A DNA stretch of 64,000 nt from Lates calcarifer (lineage: Eukaryota; Chordata; Actinopteri; Centropomidae), in contig NC_066843.1 in the NCBI RefSeq assembly GCF_001640805.2, positions 3,904,380-3,968,379 of the forward strand, written 5' to 3'. Position 1 is the stretch's first letter. Each line of letters starts with the position of its first letter. Positions 25,400-39,077 of this stretch are shown one piece after another. The notes below the pieces were generated by a model. The model was given only the letters and a program-made list of their open reading frames with translations. It made no database searches and had not been told where the DNA came from. A program made the position numbers and the translations under genes.

Positions 25400-28348
25400 A
25401 ACGGGCCCTCCAACGTCATCTTTGAGACGAACTGAGCAGCGCTGAGCTGAGCCAAGAGTCCAGGGAGCTCTGCCACTGTGCCAACCCTGCTCTCCTCCCA
25501 CCACCAGAGGGAGCCCCTGCATCACCTCATTCATTTCACACTCACCCACTTTACGTTGCTGCGTTGGTGATCTGTTCTCACGGAGGGACCCTGCCCTTAT
25601 GTCCAAAATCTGTTTCATTCCCTCCCCAGCTGTGACAGCCATCTCACAGCACGAGCCGCTGACATTAAGCCAAAAACAGCATCCCACTGGTTTGGTGATG
25701 TCATGGACGCTGGTTTCAATCTCGACTCACAGGTTCAGTGGTTCATGGTTAGAGTTTTAACGTTGAGGGTGATGAATTTACCCTCCAGTGTTTCTTCTGT
25801 TATTCTGGAAATTAGTTGAAGACAGGTGGCATGAGTTGTGAACAGGCTTCGTGGAGCCAAAGAACATAGTATGGGGGATCACTTTAGGGAGGGGGGGGTG
25901 TGTGCGGGGTACTGAAAAATTGCACTCTTCAGAATGTTTCCTTTAATTTTTTTTCTAGAACATTGTCGCTTTGTTCTCTACTCTCAATTTATGATGTAGA
26001 TTTTATCATTTGGTTCTTAAAGAGGTGGTATTTTTTCAGGAAAAAAATCAAGCCATTATGAATGTCTTTATTTTTTTTATTTTTATTTTTGTTGCTGGAA
26101 AATTTCAGAACTTGTTTCTTACCCATGTTCTCATTTCCAAGACACGGTGCCTATAAAATGTTCACCCCCTCCTTTGACTTTTTCATGATTTATTGTTTTG
26201 CAATGTTGAACAAAAGTGGATGTAATGAGCCTTTTTTTCACGCTACCCATCAGAAAAAAATCTCTTTAGGAATACAGCAACATTTATTGGAAATTTACTT
26301 GTTTTCTTTACTTGTGACAACACCGCTTATCGTGTTTTACTCTGTAAGATCACAACAAGCCATGGGAAATTTCCAAAAAGATGTTCTGTGATGCTGCAAG
26401 GAAAACAAATCCCAAGTATAAAACACAAGACAGTTGATTACATTTTTTTTTCACCCTGTTCAGTATTTTAGCATAAGCACCTTTAACAATATTTACAGAC
26501 TTGATTCTGTGTGGATCGGCTTAATACACGCAGATGCTACATTTTCCCCCCATTTCTTTTTGCAAAACTGCCCAATCGAGGCGCGTAGGGACTAATTTCA
26601 AAGTCCTGCCACACATTACACACTGTTCTCCAAGCAGATTTACAGTGGTGCTATATTTTGAACGTTCTTAAATGGCTGACCTCACTGTAGTCTGCGGGCT
26701 ATTCCGTCCCTTGACAGTTTTCTGGCATCCTTCCCCTGATTTATAGTTTTATGGAAACTTTTTGCAATTTATTCAAAATGTTTCTTTATCCTCTCAGTTC
26801 AGTTTTTTTTAGAAAATTAAGAAACAAGCTGTTAAAGCCTCCAGATACAGATGTATTTACTTTGAGTACACAGGTGATCTCCATTCAACTTATGCGTTTT
26901 GTGTGATTATGTAACTGGTTATTTGCGTTTTATATTAACACTAGATTCATTTATAAAGATTGTTTCCACTTGTGTCAAAAAGTTGTTTTTGCATCCACTG
27001 TGCTTCAGCGTTAAAAAACATAAAGGTCCAACAGTGGTGAGAAACTTTTTATAGGCACTGCAGGATCCATCCTGTCATTGAGAGGTGTTGCGCATAAAAA
27101 TGACCTGACATGTCTCGTAGTACATAAATTCATCCGTCTGAAACAATCCTGTCGGACTCAGTTGATCAGTTTGTTCTGGGCTGACACTGACAAACAGTGT
27201 TGAGTGTTTGCAGTTTGTCATTGACCATTTAGAGCTTTGGTCTGACTGTGTTTTTAAAGAGTGTGTCATACAGCTGGTGTATGTTTCTCTCTCTAAACTC
27301 GTTTTACATTTCACTCACGGTTTATTTGACTTGTTAATAGGTTTCTTTTAATTGTGCTCTGATCCATCTGGAATCATTTTGTGGATTTTGTCAAACTGTA
27401 CGGTTTCATCCATTTTTCTTTTTGAAATTTTAATGGTATTGACTGTAATCCATCTGGGTTTTAGTCCGATGCTTATCCCAAAAAAAGTGTGCACTTAATG
27501 TAAATCTGTCCCTCTGTGTGAGTTTGTGTGCATGCATGCACAGAACTATGTATATATGAGGGCGTATGTGTGTTTCTTTGCTTTAATGTGTGCTGTTTTT
27601 TGCTGTTTTGTTGCATACCATGATGTGACTGCAGCGTGCATGTATGTGCCTGTGTGGGGACATCATACCAACACCATGAATGTAGATATTGTTAAATCTT
27701 TCTTCTTTTTTTTTTCTCTCCAAAGGTCTTTAGTAATTCTTCTGCTCGGCGCTGTCATGTCATTTGTTACCTGAAAACGGACTAATGATCATTTTGTGGT
27801 CTACAAACCGATGAGTACATGGCAACTATTAATAATCTGTTAGTAATGGACTGATTTTTGACCATTTATGAATCTCATCACAGACTGAAATAAAACCAGC
27901 GTGGACTATTTAAATAACCCAGGGAGGGAGGAAAGGAGAAAGTGATTGCTGATATTGATAGATGAGTTTGTAAAAGGGATTTTGGGGGAACTGAGTTGCC
28001 AGTGGAATTAGGGGTTTCAAAAAAAAAAAAAAAACAACCTTGTAATTTTTTTGTAAATACTGTTTTTTGTATTGAGTGCTTATTGTTTTGTTTAGTACTT
28101 TTAATTTGGCAAAACCCTCATCTGTGACTTCTGAGGCCAGTGAGCCTTTTCACTCACGGGGGAGAATTTTTGGTTTAATTCACCTGTTTTAGTTGTTACT
28201 TCTCTCCCTTATGTTGGTTTATATAGAGATATCTAAGACAGCAAAAAGCTTTACAAGTTTGTACTGCTGATCATTTGACAAAATTTGATGTTTTCTATAG
28301 CTGAGGGTGTTCTTATGTCCTTGTAGTTCCAGTATTTGGGCAAATAAA
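25400..28348 (+). other. ubtf: ubtf 3' UTR
   Basis: Long 3' UTR with AATAAA at 27889-27894 and again at 28343-28348. No other gene is recognised. A decayed DNA transposon occupies 26146-27061. Confidence 0.6.
26146..27061. mobile_element. Decayed DNA transposon with terminal inverted repeats
   Basis: The left end GTGCCTATAAAATGTTCACC (26147 on) is inverted at the right end as GAAACTTTTTATAGGCACTG (27041-27060). This is the 'GCCTATAAAAAGT' class of Tc1/mariner-like terminal repeat common in fish and frogs. About 915 bases lie between the ends, with no intact transposase, so this is a non-autonomous or internally decayed copy. Confidence 0.65.
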
Positions 28349-30060
28349 AAAATGACCTTTAACAGTTAGAAGTGTGTTTTCTGTCCTAACCTTGTAAAAG
28401 CAGACAGAATGTGGACAAGTGGTTAATTACTGAAGTTGTTTATGGAGTAAAAATGACCAGTTCCAGCTTCTAAAATGTTAAAATATGCAGCTTCTCATGG
28501 TTTTCTGTGACTGAAAACTGAATGGTTTTGGTTTTTGGTCCACATGCAGTAAGGGAAATTGTAATGGGACTTATTCTTATTATTATCTTCTGATATTTTG
28601 GAGTCCAAACATTTAATAATTTAACTGAGAAAAGTATGAGCAAATGCATCCATTATTAAAATAATGAATAGCAGTCCTGGTGAGCTATGTAAACAACAGT
28701 GAACAGGGTCACATTAACCTACCAGGAAGCCAAAAATGAGTCACAGGGCCACGATTAACCTCCCATTTCTCAAACTCTCTGCAGCTTGTCCGGTTTGTCT
28801 TTGCCAGAACAGGACAGGGCCCAAGATCTGCTGTTTAATAATTTGATTAAACACAGTATTTAAGACACTGGGGGTAGTTGTTAATCCAGTCCTGACACTT
28901 TGGGAAAGACCCTTTCTTGTTTCAAAGCCAGATCTATACAGACTTGGGGCTGAGGACCTTGACTGACCCCTCAGAGCCCTGATCAACAACTTTAGGATGG
29001 CCTGGAGCAGTATTTAGCAGTATTTAGTTTGAAAGTCTGAAACCAAAGGGAGAGGAGGTTGTTATAGCAGCAGATTAATACTCATGGTTTGAGGATGATA
29101 TGTTCAAGTCATATGTAACTATTGCGTCCACATACTTTTGGCCACAAAGTGAACATCAGTGGTACTGGTGACCTCATTCACCCGCTCAGACTCAACAAAC
29201 TGATTCCAAATAAAACCCAGTGTTCATTTATTGAAGTCTGAGGTGGAGGGTAACCGTCCCGGCCTGCCTCAAGTCTGCCAGTCATAGCGGAAGCGTGCTG
29301 ACTGTCCCTTCAAAATAAAATCATTAGCAGGGCCTCAGCTGCGTCACACAAATCGCCTAGCAACCACAGGTTTTACTGGAAAATATTGGCTAAATATAGA
29401 TGGAACAAAGCTAGAGTGGTATCTGACACCAGTCTCAATATGATTTAACAGTAATACGCGGGTGTTTTTAATCTTTTGTCACCTGTATGAGGGACACAGA
29501 ATAGGCCTTTTTAATAGAGGGCATTTTGACAAGTCACATTAGAACAAAAAATGTATATAGTAAATTAATCAAGACTGAATTTCATTTAGCTGCTTCGGGT
29601 TCAGGGTTCTGGTCTCGTGCATGCTGGCTCACTCTTGGACACCTGACAAAGTCATCGTTAATGTTATTGGTAACACCTGTCCTTTTCCAAGGCTTAAATT
29701 AGAGACACCTCTGGATATGATGCAATCCTTCACAGCCTCAGAAATTACCAGACTTAAATCACATTTCTGACACAGTGAACAAAAGCTGTGTGTTATAGTT
29801 GTAAATATAGAATTTCAAACAGGACTACAATATTAGACAGTGCTGAAATATTATGGGTAGTAATAATCTACAGAAACATAGTGTTTCAGAAACAATGTTT
29901 CTACAGTAAGTACTTTTACTTTTAATACTTTAACTACATCCTGATTGCCTACCTACATAAACACTCCATTGGGTAATATTTTGAATGCAGGACTTTTACT
30001 TGTAATGGAGTATTTTTATAATGTGGTATCACTATTTTACTCACTTAACATTTGACTGAC
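28349..30060. other. Intergenic region between ubtf and atxn7l3
   Basis: No gene is seen. It contains a Tc1-like transposon fragment at 28880-29155. Confidence 0.5.
28880..29155 (+). mobile_element. Tc1-like transposon 3' fragment, plus orientation
   Basis: The stretch 28895-29006 resembles the end of a Tc1/mariner transposase gene (a CAGAGCCCTGA segment like the 'SPDLNPIEHLW' motif DNA), with stops. It is followed by the terminal repeat GTCCACATACTTTTGGCCAC at 29127-29146. The copy is truncated at its 5' side. Confidence 0.6.
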
Positions 30061-30365
30061 CGTGCTCGGAAGTTGAGCTTTTATTTTTAAAGTTGAAACC
30101 GGAAGTTGGTGGTTTTATTTTTGTGTTTGGTTGTGCTCCGTTGGCCTCCTCGGTGCCAAGCGGGTTTCTAACGTAAATTTAACCGACACCTGCGACAACA
30201 ATCGGCTCTAAAGGAGGATTTTTTTTTTGTTTTACCGGCGATTTAAAGATGGATGTGGCTGAAGAGCAGGCTTCGTGTTAACGTATTTTCTGTGGACTGA
30301 CTCGGTAATGTTGCCTCCTTCAGAGAAACTGCCTGGTTCAGGCTGAGTTTTTCGGTATGACAGGG
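30060..30365 (+). promoter_or_regulatory. atxn7l3: Promoter and non-coding first exon of atxn7l3
   Basis: A locally CpG-rich segment precedes a plausible untranslated exon. Donors are possible at CTCG|GTAATG (after 30305) or AGG|GTAAGA (after 30363). A short upstream open frame (MDVAEEQASC then stop, 30249-30281) lies inside it in a good initiation context. Confidence 0.45.
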
Positions 30366-31222
30366 TAAGAGGAAACAGTTTTTTTTTGGTGGGGGGTGAA
30401 ATTAAACATAAAAAAGCACTATTTTAACTACATTGTATCCTAGTATTTCGCCACAGGGTCATTTCCCTCATCTCGAAGTAGTAGAGTAGCATTACTAGCT
30501 AGCAAATGCTAAAACTCAAAACTAACGTTGACGTTTTAAGTGTTGAGTTTGCTAACAAACTGACATTAACGTTAGCTGCATTTACATTATCGCTCCTTTT
30601 ATTATGGTAACGTTAGCTAGTAGTCGTGTGTTTTATGTTAGAAACTGAGCTTTTGTTCCTGTGTTTATAGTGTAAATAAAGACGCATCTTATTCCAGTAA
30701 TCACACCTGACGCATTATGTTATAGGATGGATGTTTTCTGTAATGTTTAGTCGATTAGTTGACTGCAGAAAATGTATCTGTAAAATGTATTTACTATCTG
30801 CAACAATTTGGGGAATCGGTTAATTGTTTTTAGGCGGTTTTTAAGGAAAAAAATGCCCAAATTCTTTGATTCCACCTGAAAGATATTCCTGTTTTTTAGT
30901 TTATCGTGATAAACAGATTATCACGAGCTTTGAACAATTGTTTAAACAAAACGAGACTTTTTCCCATTTTTTTACTCATTCTCTTCAACAGAATGAAGAC
31001 AGATCTGCAAGTACTGAGAGCCATTTTAACAGTAAGTCATTTGCAATCAGTTTGACTCATCATCTGGATCCTTGATGATAGACTGGATTTGCCAGTTTTA
31101 AATCTGTTAACCTGTTGAACCACTGAACACACATCTTAACTGCAGTTTTGTTTTCTGTGCTCTAAATCTGCAGATTAGCAGCTCATTACCTTGCTATCAA
31201 GATTTCCAATACAGGTTTTCAA

Positions 31223-34200
31223 ATGAAAATGGAGGATATGCCCCTGTCAGGCCCAGACAACACCAAGCTGGAGGTGAGGGAATGATACTTATGAAAATAT
31301 GTCATTCTTCTTTCTGTAAAGGTTTGTATTGGTGTTAAATTTCACATCTGATGTTGCAGGCCTTGGTCCATGACATCTACTCTGAGCTGGTGGAAGATGC
31401 CTGTTTGGGCCTGTGTTTTGAAGTACATCGTGCTGTGAAACAGGGCTATTTCTTTTTGGATGAAACGGACCAAGAGAGCATGAAGGAGTTTGGTAGGTGT
31501 CACATATTTATTTACATATTTATTTTAATAAGTTCATTCTGGTCTGTCGAGCTGCTCATTTGCCTTCGACGTGTTTGCTTAAAGTATGTGCTTTTTTTTT
31601 CTTCTTTTTTTTTCTTTACTGTTACAGAAATTGTGGATCAACCAGGAGTGGACATATTTGGGCAGGTGTACAATCAGTGGAAGAACAAAGAGTGTGAGTG
31701 TCCAAACTGCAAAAGATTGATAGCAGCTTCTCGCTTCGCCCCACACCTGGAGAAATGTCTCGGAATGGGACGCAACAGCAGTCGCATCGCCAACCGAAGG
31801 TAAGTCAGTAAAGATCTTCCTTACATTGATCCAAAATGTGTGTGAAGATCTAAAGAGATGACCTTTCTGCTTTTCTTTAAACAGACTAGCCAGCAATAAT
31901 AACATGAGCAAGTCAGAGAGCGACCAGGAAGACAATGATGACCTTAATGATAACGACTGGTCGTATGGTGCAGAAAAAAAAGGTGAGCACCTGAAAATAA
32001 TTGAAGGTAAATCTACACTGTGCAGAGAGAATTACTAAGAAACACTTCAGGTTACTGTCACATAATAACCAAACATCTTATTTTCTTTTTATAGCCAAGA
32101 AGAGAAAGTCAGATAAGGTATTTCTACATTCATTTTCACTTTAATGTGTATTTTAATGTGTATAATGAGGTTAATTTAATTGGAATGTTTTTCTTTGTGC
32201 AGAATCAAAATTCTCCGAGAAGATCAAAATCTTTAAAACACAAAAATGGTGAGTCTATCCGGTGTTTAGTTTTTAGTCTAATAAAGACTAGAAGACTAAT
32301 GCAGTTTTCTGATATGGTGTAAGTGTCTGCAGTATTTCTGGCTCAGACGTGCTGCCAGGATGGTTTACTCTCTGGTCTGTTCAGCAGACTTGAAGCCCAG
32401 TTATTATGTAACAACAATATAGTGTAGACCACAAACTTACACTGGCAGAGATGATACACGCAAAAGGTTCATCTTTGCTGATCCTGGATGAAAATGTTAG
32501 TGCAACGCAATGTTAGGTGAACACACAAAGATGAAAACTTGGAAGAGTTTTGAAAATTTTCAACCAAACTTTTTATGTGACTCGTGATTTAACATCATCT
32601 TGTCCAGAGATTATTTTTTTGTAATGCAGTTTAAATCCAGAATAATAGTCCCAACATGTCGCACCAGATGTATTGACCAGTAAGATAATCTTTTCCAGGT
32701 GAACTCGGGAGCAGCATCACTTCAGAGCCCTACAAGGTAACAAGTTCCTTCTTTGATCATGTTGAAATTAAGTCCACAAAGTTCCTCCATCTTTTATTGC
32801 ACTGTATTGATAATGGCTTGTTTGTCTTTCAGTATAACTACAACACTGGCATCAGTTATGAAACATTAGGTCCTGATGAAGTCAGATCCCTTTTAACAAC
32901 AGTAAGCAACTTTTATTAATCCACTTAATCATTCAGAGCTTCTGTTTCATTAATTCCTCCTGTTCTCTTGTTTTTAATTATGTAAATGTTGGTCATTAAA
33001 GTTGTTTGTTTTCACAGCAATGTGGGGTGATCTCTGAGCACACCAAGAAGATGTGTACCAGGTAATTACTGCACAATCTGCCGGCACATAGTAATAAAAC
33101 CTTTCCGCTTTGGGAAAACAGTAAACTGCCTCTGTGTAGCTAGTATCTGGGATAATGCAGGACAGATTGAGGTACTGTAACGACTTGCCTTGTGTTGGTG
33201 TTGCCTTGTTGTTGAATCCAAATTCAGAGGTCAGTGTCTTTATGCCCCTCAGTTTGGCCCTTCTGTGGAGCTTTGTCATGAAAACCTGTCCAGTACTAAA
33301 CCACATAGAAACACTGTGTCAAACTCAAAGTCATGTTTGCATGTGAACTCTGGAAACATGATCAGTTTCATCTGTGTATTTCTGAAAATGATCATGTGTG
33401 TTGGGACTAACTCAGGGGTACACAAGTGGCAACTCATTGGACCAATGATTGACTTGCTTTCACCACAAAACCAAACCTCAAATTCTGCAGAAGATCTCAG
33501 TAAATTTTTAATTAGACCATGAAGGACCTTGTCAGTGACCAACCTCTAACACTTCATTGCCGTTAACACCTCGTTGTTGTTCTGCCTCATGTGATTGGTC
33601 ACTGACTGCGTCCATCAGGGGTCCGTCCCACCTCCCTCCCTCCCTCCCTCCCTGTGGCTGTAGTTAGAGGCAGGGTGATTTGTTGACGCTGTGTGGCGGA
33701 CGTGGGCGGCCATCAGTCAGGGATGTATAATGCCACCTTGTGTCCCACCAGGTCTCAGCGATGCCCCCAGCACACGGACGAACAGAGGAGGGCCGTCAGG
33801 GTGTTCCTCCTGGGGCCGTCCGCGTGAGTGTGCCCTGTCCCCTTCCTTACCCCCCCCTTCACCCTCAAGTGTACTTAACAAAAGTCATGTTTGAATGAAT
33901 GTTTTGACCCTCATGGTGCAGGTGCTTGCGGATCCAGTTCACTGTTTCCGATCAGGAACAGAACAGTGCTGCTGGTCAGTGTTGTGAATACTCTGCTACA
34001 GTGCACAGCTCTTTGACACACAGAAGTGTACACCGCAGCTGAAGGGGCACTGAGAACTCTGATCTTTTATCATAAAGGTCAGAGATTACCACTGGGGCTT
34101 TTCCTGGTGTGAATGGGTCTATGTGGTGGTAATTCATGCAGGAAATCTATGCCACACATACATGTAGCTTTAAGCCATAAACCCCACAAGCTTTAAAAAA

Positions 34201-35407
34201 AATGTTAATCCACATTCTTTCGTATGTTCAGATTATCGCATGGTTGAAATATTAGTTTTTAGGTCATAAAATTAACTACATAACTATAATAACAGGGCTC
34301 ATAATTGACCGACATCTCATGAGCGTTTTGCTGTACGGCTGAGACACATTTATCAGTTGGCAGGCTCAGAGTTTGATGCAGTCAAAGTACATAATAGGAA
34401 CCAAAAAACCAGGTCACCCAATAACATAAAAAATATCAAAAGTGGTTCTCAATTTTATTTTATTGTTTTACTGCCAGAAATGTCCTGTTTTTATTTCTCC
34501 AAAAATCAATCCACCCTACAACACTTCCACCCCTGTCTGTATTTGTTAACAGTAAAGTCATAATTTCACAGGAATCGACCAACGTGCTGATTTTATTCTT
34601 TTAACTGTCTATAGTATTACAGGAAACAGTAAATAATGTCTTTACATGTCTTCTTTAACCCAAACAACAGTCCAAACCTCCAGTAACAGAAGAATTCCCA
34701 CATTTACAAGTTGGAACCAGAGACAAATTTTGTCGAAATGATTTAATTATTTATAACAGTAGTTGACAGTTAACCTCTTTGTTAGTTGACTAATTAAGTA
34801 ACTGAGCTCTAGAGACAATTAATGGTTCATTATTTCCAGATCCATCAGATCTGAATACTGAATCAAATCTCTGTGTGCATTTACTGTGTGGTTCAAGTGT
34901 TAGTTGGATATCTGAGTTTTGTCTCCACCAGTCTAACAGTGTGTGACTGTCTGCGTTTCTTGTGGCAGGCCGTCGCTGCCCGATGCCGACGCCGTGGTGG
35001 AGAGCGACAGCTTTGACATTCCAGATGGACAGACACTGATGAGCCGCCTGCAGTGGGAGGACTCCCCGGACATCTCACCCACTGACTCTGCCTCATCTAA
35101 AGCCAGTAAGGAAATAACACGCTGCACACTGAAAGGCTGTTATTGATTTAGAATTTTAGATTAGACAACAGATTGATTATTTTCTATCCCTCTCACAGGC
35201 ACCAACCACTCAGATTCCAGGAAGCCGAAGAAGAAGAAGAGGACGTCTCTTGGTTTGAATAGCGTAGGAGTAGTAGGAGTAGGAGGAGGAAGTCTGACTG
35301 GAGGGAGCAGCAGCAGCGCTCAGAGTAATATCAGCTTGTCGACCAAAAAAAAGAGGCCCAAACTCTCAGCACCTTCTATTTCAAGTATCTATGATGACTT
35401 AAACTAG
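31223..35407 (+). CDS. atxn7l3: Ataxin-7-like protein 3, SAGA deubiquitinase subunit
   Basis: Homologue of yeast Sgf11; it joins ENY2 and USP22 in the SAGA module that removes ubiquitin from histone H2B. Coding exons: 31223-31273, 31360-31492, 31628-31799, 31885-31982, 32095-32117, 32203-32248, 32699-32736, 32833-32901, 33018-33061, 33752-33823, 34969-35105, 35199-35407, giving 363 residues (human 347) with no frame break. The N-terminal helix region reads [20 protein letters not shown]. The Sgf11 zinc finger is [13 protein letters not shown], then APHLEKC, followed by [13 protein letters not shown]. The SCA7 domain includes [15 protein letters not shown] and [11 protein letters not shown]. 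The C-terminus is basic and ends [11 protein letters not shown]. The start M-K-M-E-D-M aligns with the human start. A Ser/Gly-rich insert ([15 protein letters not shown]) makes it slightly longer than human. Confidence 0.96.
34655..34800. repeat. Dispersed 'GGGCTGCAACTAACGATT' element, partial copy in an atxn7l3 intron
   Basis: Internal and 3' part only (TTTAACCCAAACAACAGTCC and GTTAGTTGACTAATTAAGTA), before the 34969 exon. Confidence 0.5.
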
Positions 35408-38400
35408 CAACAGCCCGTTTGGGCCACCCAGCTCTTGCCTCCTCTGAATCAAATCCCTCCTTTCATACCTACATTTGCGGGTCTGAACAGGATGGGACTA
35501 AACTTGACTTAGTAGTTCTTTAATCATTCAGCCTTAACCAGTAAGGCATCTTTATTTTAATGACAATTTCCCCTGATTTATGAACACAGAGTTCTAAAAA
35601 GTTTGGTCAGTCACAGAGTCCAGTCAGAGCATCTGTAGGTGCTTAAAAAGGGAAATTCAGTCTTAGAACTAAATGTATACTCTGCTTTTTCCAGTAATTT
35701 CAACTGCTGTCACCTTAAGGTAGAAACCTGACCGTGCAGTCATGTGACACTGTTGTGTAGTTGGTCCTTTTGAAATTACATTAGTAACTAATTGTGGGTT
35801 CTCTGAAATGTTTTTGAGCTATTTCAGTGAGTGAGTGGAAGGTTTCCAAGCGGTTATTTCCACTTTTACACTAAATGGCCAAAAGAATGTGGAACGTCAC
35901 GCCCATGTTTGATTCTTCGACATGTAATTCCTAAATCATTGACTTTAACTGCTGCTGCTATAATTGCCTCCTCGCTTTTGAGAAGACATGGCCACAGGAA
36001 TTTGATCCTGTTCAGCCACAAGAGAATTTAGTGAGGTCCAACACTTGAGGCTGAGCTCAGAGTCTGTGTTCCAGCTCGGAGCTCTGTGCTACATTATGTG
36101 CACCTTGAATGGTCCTGTCTTTCTAGTTGGGTGGTCGATTGTCTTTTTGGTCAGAATGTCGAAACAACATGGACGATACAAAGAAGACCTGTTGTATTTT
36201 GTTGCTCAACATTTAAACATGTTTATAGCTGTTTGATGCTGAAACCACTGAAATATCGCTTGGTGGACAGCAACTAATGGTTACAAACTAATAATATATT
36301 ACAAATTAAATGATAGCAAAAGAATTTGCACAATTAACCTAAAGTTTCTCACAATCTGTCTGGTTTACTTTCAACCAACCTGATTACGACTTGAAGGGGC
36401 ATTCACGTGAATTTTTTCCAGTCAGGAACTAATTTTTCTGATTATTTTGACACCACAGAATTGACACCACATTGTGTTCAAAGGGGATTTGTCATCTTGA
36501 AATCGGAAAGAATCTTTGTCAAACTGTTTCCGCCAAGTTGGAATCACACGATCATCCAGAACATCACTATGCTGTAGCATTTTTAGATGACTTTTGATTG
36601 GAACTAAGGGGCAAGCTCCAACCAAGCCACAGGTGTTATCAGTAATATTAATAAGAGGTGTACTCCATTAAGGTGTACTCCTAAATGATTCAGGGCCCTG
36701 CCACTGTGTATGCTTGCTCACTGACAGCGTTTACTGAACACGGCCATCATTAACAGTATGAATTGCACCTGTGCTTATCCCTCTGTGATTAGACAAGATG
36801 TCTATGCTGAAAAAGGCAGATTAGCAGTTTTAATTTAAGGTTTAAGACGTTTTATTACCTGTAGTCAGTAAAGAAAAAGGCTCCAAACTTTTTCCTCGAC
36901 AGCATGAAAAGATTTGAGTCTTAAACGTGGCTTTGTGAGACCTTCAGGTGCTCTGTCATTGTTGGTGACCTCTCGACTTGTCCCTCTCTTTTTCTGGACT
37001 CTGTGTTCACTTTAAAACTCAGTTGTGAGGAGGAGACGTGGACTTTTAACTGCTTTCAATCCAACACTTGACACACATATACTGGAGTAACTCATCAGTG
37101 GCTTTTTAATTCTAGCATTGTATTGCACAGTTGTATGTATGTGTATGTGTGTGTGTCTCTGTATGCTGACTTAAATTCAGTGTGAACGTCACTTTTTCGT
37201 GTACTGTGTGTGTGTGTGTGTGTGTGTGTATGATTAGAGGGTGTGTGTGTGTGTGTGTAATCATTTATATTTTCACAAAACTATGCATCCTAGAATGTGA
37301 CATTTTTGTGAAAGTATGTGCCATTTTTAAATATTTAACTTTTTCTGTTTACATCAACAGTATATTTAAGTTTTTATTTGTCACTGCCTATGAAGTGATG
37401 TGTATATTATATATGTGTGTAAATGCAGATTTTGATATTTGATGAGCCAATAGGCTTTTAGGGCACATGTACAGTACATGTATGTATGACATGAGATGGA
37501 AACTGAATCATGAATACAACGTAACTCTTTTTTTTCTTCAGTACAAATATGAGGCTTGTGTATTTTCACTCAGTTTCTACACGTATGTAGATCAGTGCTG
37601 CAGCTCTGCTTGTCATTCATGATCATGAGTGATACGTCTGCATCTTGTAAAACCTATAACCAACAATGTCAGATGTAAAAGTTGTACATGCTCTAGAGGT
37701 CAGATGCACTATTACAAAAATCTTGTACTTGCATTTTTCACAGTTGATGTCTTAAAAAAGCTTTTTTTTTCTTATAAATTGGCTTCACACACCCAAAGAC
37801 TTTACTGTTGCAGTTATTGTTACAGAGTCAGAAATGTGTTGTAAAACTGTAACTGGAGGGACTGTACAAAATGATTCAGGGAGGAGGGGCTCAGACAGTT
37901 CTGTTAGATTTTATTTCATTCTACTCTTGAGATTTGTTGCAAACAAAAAACAACAAAAAGTGGTGACATGAAAAACATGGCTTTTGTTTGCACCAAGGGT
38001 CATAAACCCACGCAGAGCACGGCAGTCACGTCTCTTAAAGAACTACTCCACCTTTTCAGAATTGCGATTTAAAAACAATGTTGGATTTAGCTTGGAACAA
38101 AAAAAGCTTAAAATCGATGCAGGACAACCAGATTTCTCACAGTACAACTCAATCACCCATGGTTCAGTCTGAGATATCGGGTGTGTTATGCTAGTAGCAG
38201 CTAACGTAGCCTCAGGTGACGTCTCCAGGCAGTTAATCAGATTTCATGCAGCTCTCTCTGTGTGAGGCTGAGGCTGTAATAACTTTTAATCCTGCAGCTG
38301 TTAATATTGTGTTTTGTCATATTGGGGAAAGGGTGTTGCAGTTAACATTTTTCTTTTTTTTCTATCTGCTTTCTATCCAGAGGGAAAAGCCTTTTGTAGT

Positions 38401-38886
38401 TCACTTGGTCCCTTGTTTTTCTGGTTTTTAAAGCGCGAGGTTTAACCTCTCCTCTCCCTGGCAGCTTTTGTACAGCCTTTTAAGTCGAGCACATTCAGTT
38501 GTCTGTTTCATGAAAATGATTTTATTTCCAGTATGGCTCTGTCTGTTAAAGTCTGCAGTAACATTGATTGTGCCCTTTTGAATCTTTTTGCAGTAAAGTC
38601 TTGTGACGTGCACTAAAGCTAAACGAACTGTTCATGAGATGCTTTGGTAGATGTGATCTGATTCTCCAGCCACCTTCTGTTTGAATGAAGCTGACAGCTG
38701 ATGTGGCTCTTTGTGTATCTGTGTGAGTGCAATGACTGAGAATGCGATGTTGTAGTTTTTTTTTTTTTCCCCATGCACAAGCACAAGAGTGTGCATGTGT
38801 GAACGACTGTTGTATCTGAACATGATGTGATACATAGGTTATTTTTTCTCCACTGCCATGCATACTGATGTTTGTATATAAATAAA
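35408..38886 (+). other. atxn7l3: atxn7l3 3' UTR
   Basis: About 3.5 kb with no other gene, ending in a canonical AATAAA at 38881-38886. It carries a Tc1-like fragment (35866-36640) and GT microsatellites at 37205-37229 and 37240-37258. Confidence 0.55.
35866..36640 (-). mobile_element. Tc1-like transposon fragment, minus orientation
   Basis: The left end ACACTAAATGGCCAAAAGAA (35868-35887) is the terminal repeat of a common fish Tc1-like family. Translating the minus strand of 36480-36625 gives LVPIKSHLKMLQHSDVLDD and VIPTWRKQF, which match the C-terminal third of that family's transposase. Stops and gaps make it inactive. It is from the same family as the copy at 28880-29155 but in the opposite orientation. 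Confidence 0.7.
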
Positions 38887-39077
38887 CACAAACCGTACTC
38901 GCAGACTGGGTTCTTTGGACCACAAAACAAGATGCACACTGAGACGAGTTTGGTTTGAAATGCTTTAATTTGAGACATCACTGAAGCCAGAGCAGTCCAG
39001 CATAATCAGGAGGGTTTGACGTCCCCCTCCAAATCTTTTAAGTGCCAGATGCGGGTTCATCTGATTCAATCGATCGT

